From assembly GCA_903881065.1 (NCBI GenBank), contig CAIRRW010000227.1:1-14830 (forward strand): a stretch of 14,830 nucleotides of DNA. The letters run 5' to 3'. The stretch's first letter is position 1. Every line of letters starts with the position of its first letter. The stretch comes from an uncultured Bacteroidota bacterium (lineage in GTDB: Bacteria; Bacteroidota; Bacteroidia; 2-12-FULL-35-15). Shown here piece after piece: positions 14,270-14,830 of the stretch. The notes under the pieces were generated by a model. That model was not told the DNA's origin, did not search any database, and was given only the letters and a program-made list of their open reading frames with translations. The position numbers were made by a program, and so were the translations under genes.

Positions 14270-14830
14270 TTAATGATGCGCTTCTTCGTGATGATGTTCT
14301 TCAATGGCAGAACCAAAATACATGGCTGCCAATAAAGTGAACACGTATGCCTGTAAAAACGCAACTAACAATTCCAACATTCCCATAAAAATGGTGAACG
14401 CTACTGAAAACACAGCTACTCCGTAACCTAAGCCGGTGTTCATTTCAGCAAAAATAAATATCAAACAGAAGAAAGACAATGCAATGATGTGACCTGCAAG
14501 CATGTTTGCAAAAAGTCGTATCATTAATACCATTGGTTTCAAAAACATTCCGAAGATTTCAATTGGTGTAAGGATAACCAACACGCCAATAGGCACGCCC
14601 GGCATTGCGATGATGTGTCTCCAGTAATTCCAGTTGGCAGTAACAATTGTAATCAAAAATACGATGATTGCCAAGGTCATGCCTACTGCAATGTTACCCG
14701 TCAAATTGGCTCCTCCCGGAAGGAAAGGAACTAATCCCATTAAGTTATTTATCCAGATAAAGAAGAAAACGGTAAGTAAAAATGGAAGGTATTTTTTGTA
14801 TTTCTTTTCGCCTATGGCTGATTTTGCAAT
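14270..14830 (-). CDS. atpB: ATP synthase F0 subunit a, C-terminal part (runs off right edge)
   Basis: Subunit a forms the two half-channels for protons beside the c ring. The frame is open to the window edge, giving 186 residues; an internal Met at 14740 is not the start, because KKYLPFLLTVFFFIWINNLM reads in frame before it and is the usual family sequence. Key parts are GLVPFLPGGANLTGNIAVGM (residues 32-51 of the visible part), MIRLFANMLAGHI with Arg105, the essential arginine that faces the c-ring carboxylate, and the C-terminal helix GMLELLVAFLQAYVFTLLAAMYF. The protein ends in a His/Glu tail (EEHHHEEAHH), a feature I associate with Bacteroidota subunits. It is the first visible gene of the operon; the missing N-terminus and any atpI-like gene lie beyond the window. 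Confidence 0.97.
   Translation of the reverse strand: MAKSAIGEKKYKKYLPFLLTVFFFIWINNLMGLVPFLPGGANLTGNIAVGMTLAIIVFLITIVTANWNYWRHIIAMPGVPIGVLVILTPIEIFGMFLKPMVLMIRLFANMLAGHIIALSFFCLIFIFAEMNTGLGYGVAVFSVAFTIFMGMLELLVAFLQAYVFTLLAAMYFGSAIEEHHHEEAHH

Noticed and set aside
14270..14740. Subunit a starting at the Met at 14740
   Set aside because: The frame continues to the window edge with sequence typical of the family, so this Met is internal and the gene is cut by the edge.

Overview
The window looks like chromosomal DNA of a Bacteroidota bacterium, probably of the Chitinophagales/Sphingobacteriales side. It is AT-rich. Genes start without clear Shine-Dalgarno sequences, several starts are preceded by the Bacteroidota -7 element (TAnnTTTG or TAnnTTCG), and there is a DUF5522 gene, a small secreted beta-barrel of the PorT-like kind, and an ATP synthase operon in the order B-E-F-H-A-G. 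This placement rests on protein resemblance and gene order read by eye, not on a search.

Layout. (1) 1-2473: two divergent membrane glycosyltransferases. One is cut by the left edge and resembles GT22 mannosyltransferases; the other is a complete 671-residue GT-C protein with a soluble C-terminal region. (2) 2474-3303: 830 bp without a credible gene, holding a terminator-like hairpin and a tandem array of 21-bp units that alternate in two types (42-bp higher-order period). (3) 3304-3948: a secreted outer-membrane beta-barrel, convergent with hutU. (4) 3975-6182 (minus): a tiny cysteine-motif DUF5522 protein followed by a long-form urocanate hydratase. (5) 6211-9954 (plus): a PLP-dependent ACC deaminase/D-cysteine desulfhydrase-like enzyme, enolase, and a citrate synthase that strikingly resembles the mitochondrial enzyme. 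(6) 9959-9990: a strong palindromic terminator serving convergent transcription. (7) 10043-14830 (minus): ATP synthase subunits a (partial), c, b, delta, alpha and gamma. Beta and epsilon are not in the window.

Together these genes cover lower glycolysis (enolase), entry to the TCA cycle (citrate synthase), histidine breakdown toward glutamate (urocanase) and oxidative phosphorylation. That fits a respiring heterotroph with a glycan-rich envelope.

The most interesting unexplained structure lies between the atp genes. Four of the five gaps carry repeated words or inverted repeats. The gaps before atpF and atpH share a 47-bp element (38 of 47 positions identical by my alignment), placed exactly 10 nt from each start codon. 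The atpF-atpH gap also contains two overlapping perfect inverted pairs in X-Y-X'-Y' order, so two long hairpins compete. A 13-bp perfect hairpin follows atpE directly. These may be remnants of a mobile repeat family or an mRNA-level system that tunes subunit stoichiometry. No wholly new protein system was recognised.
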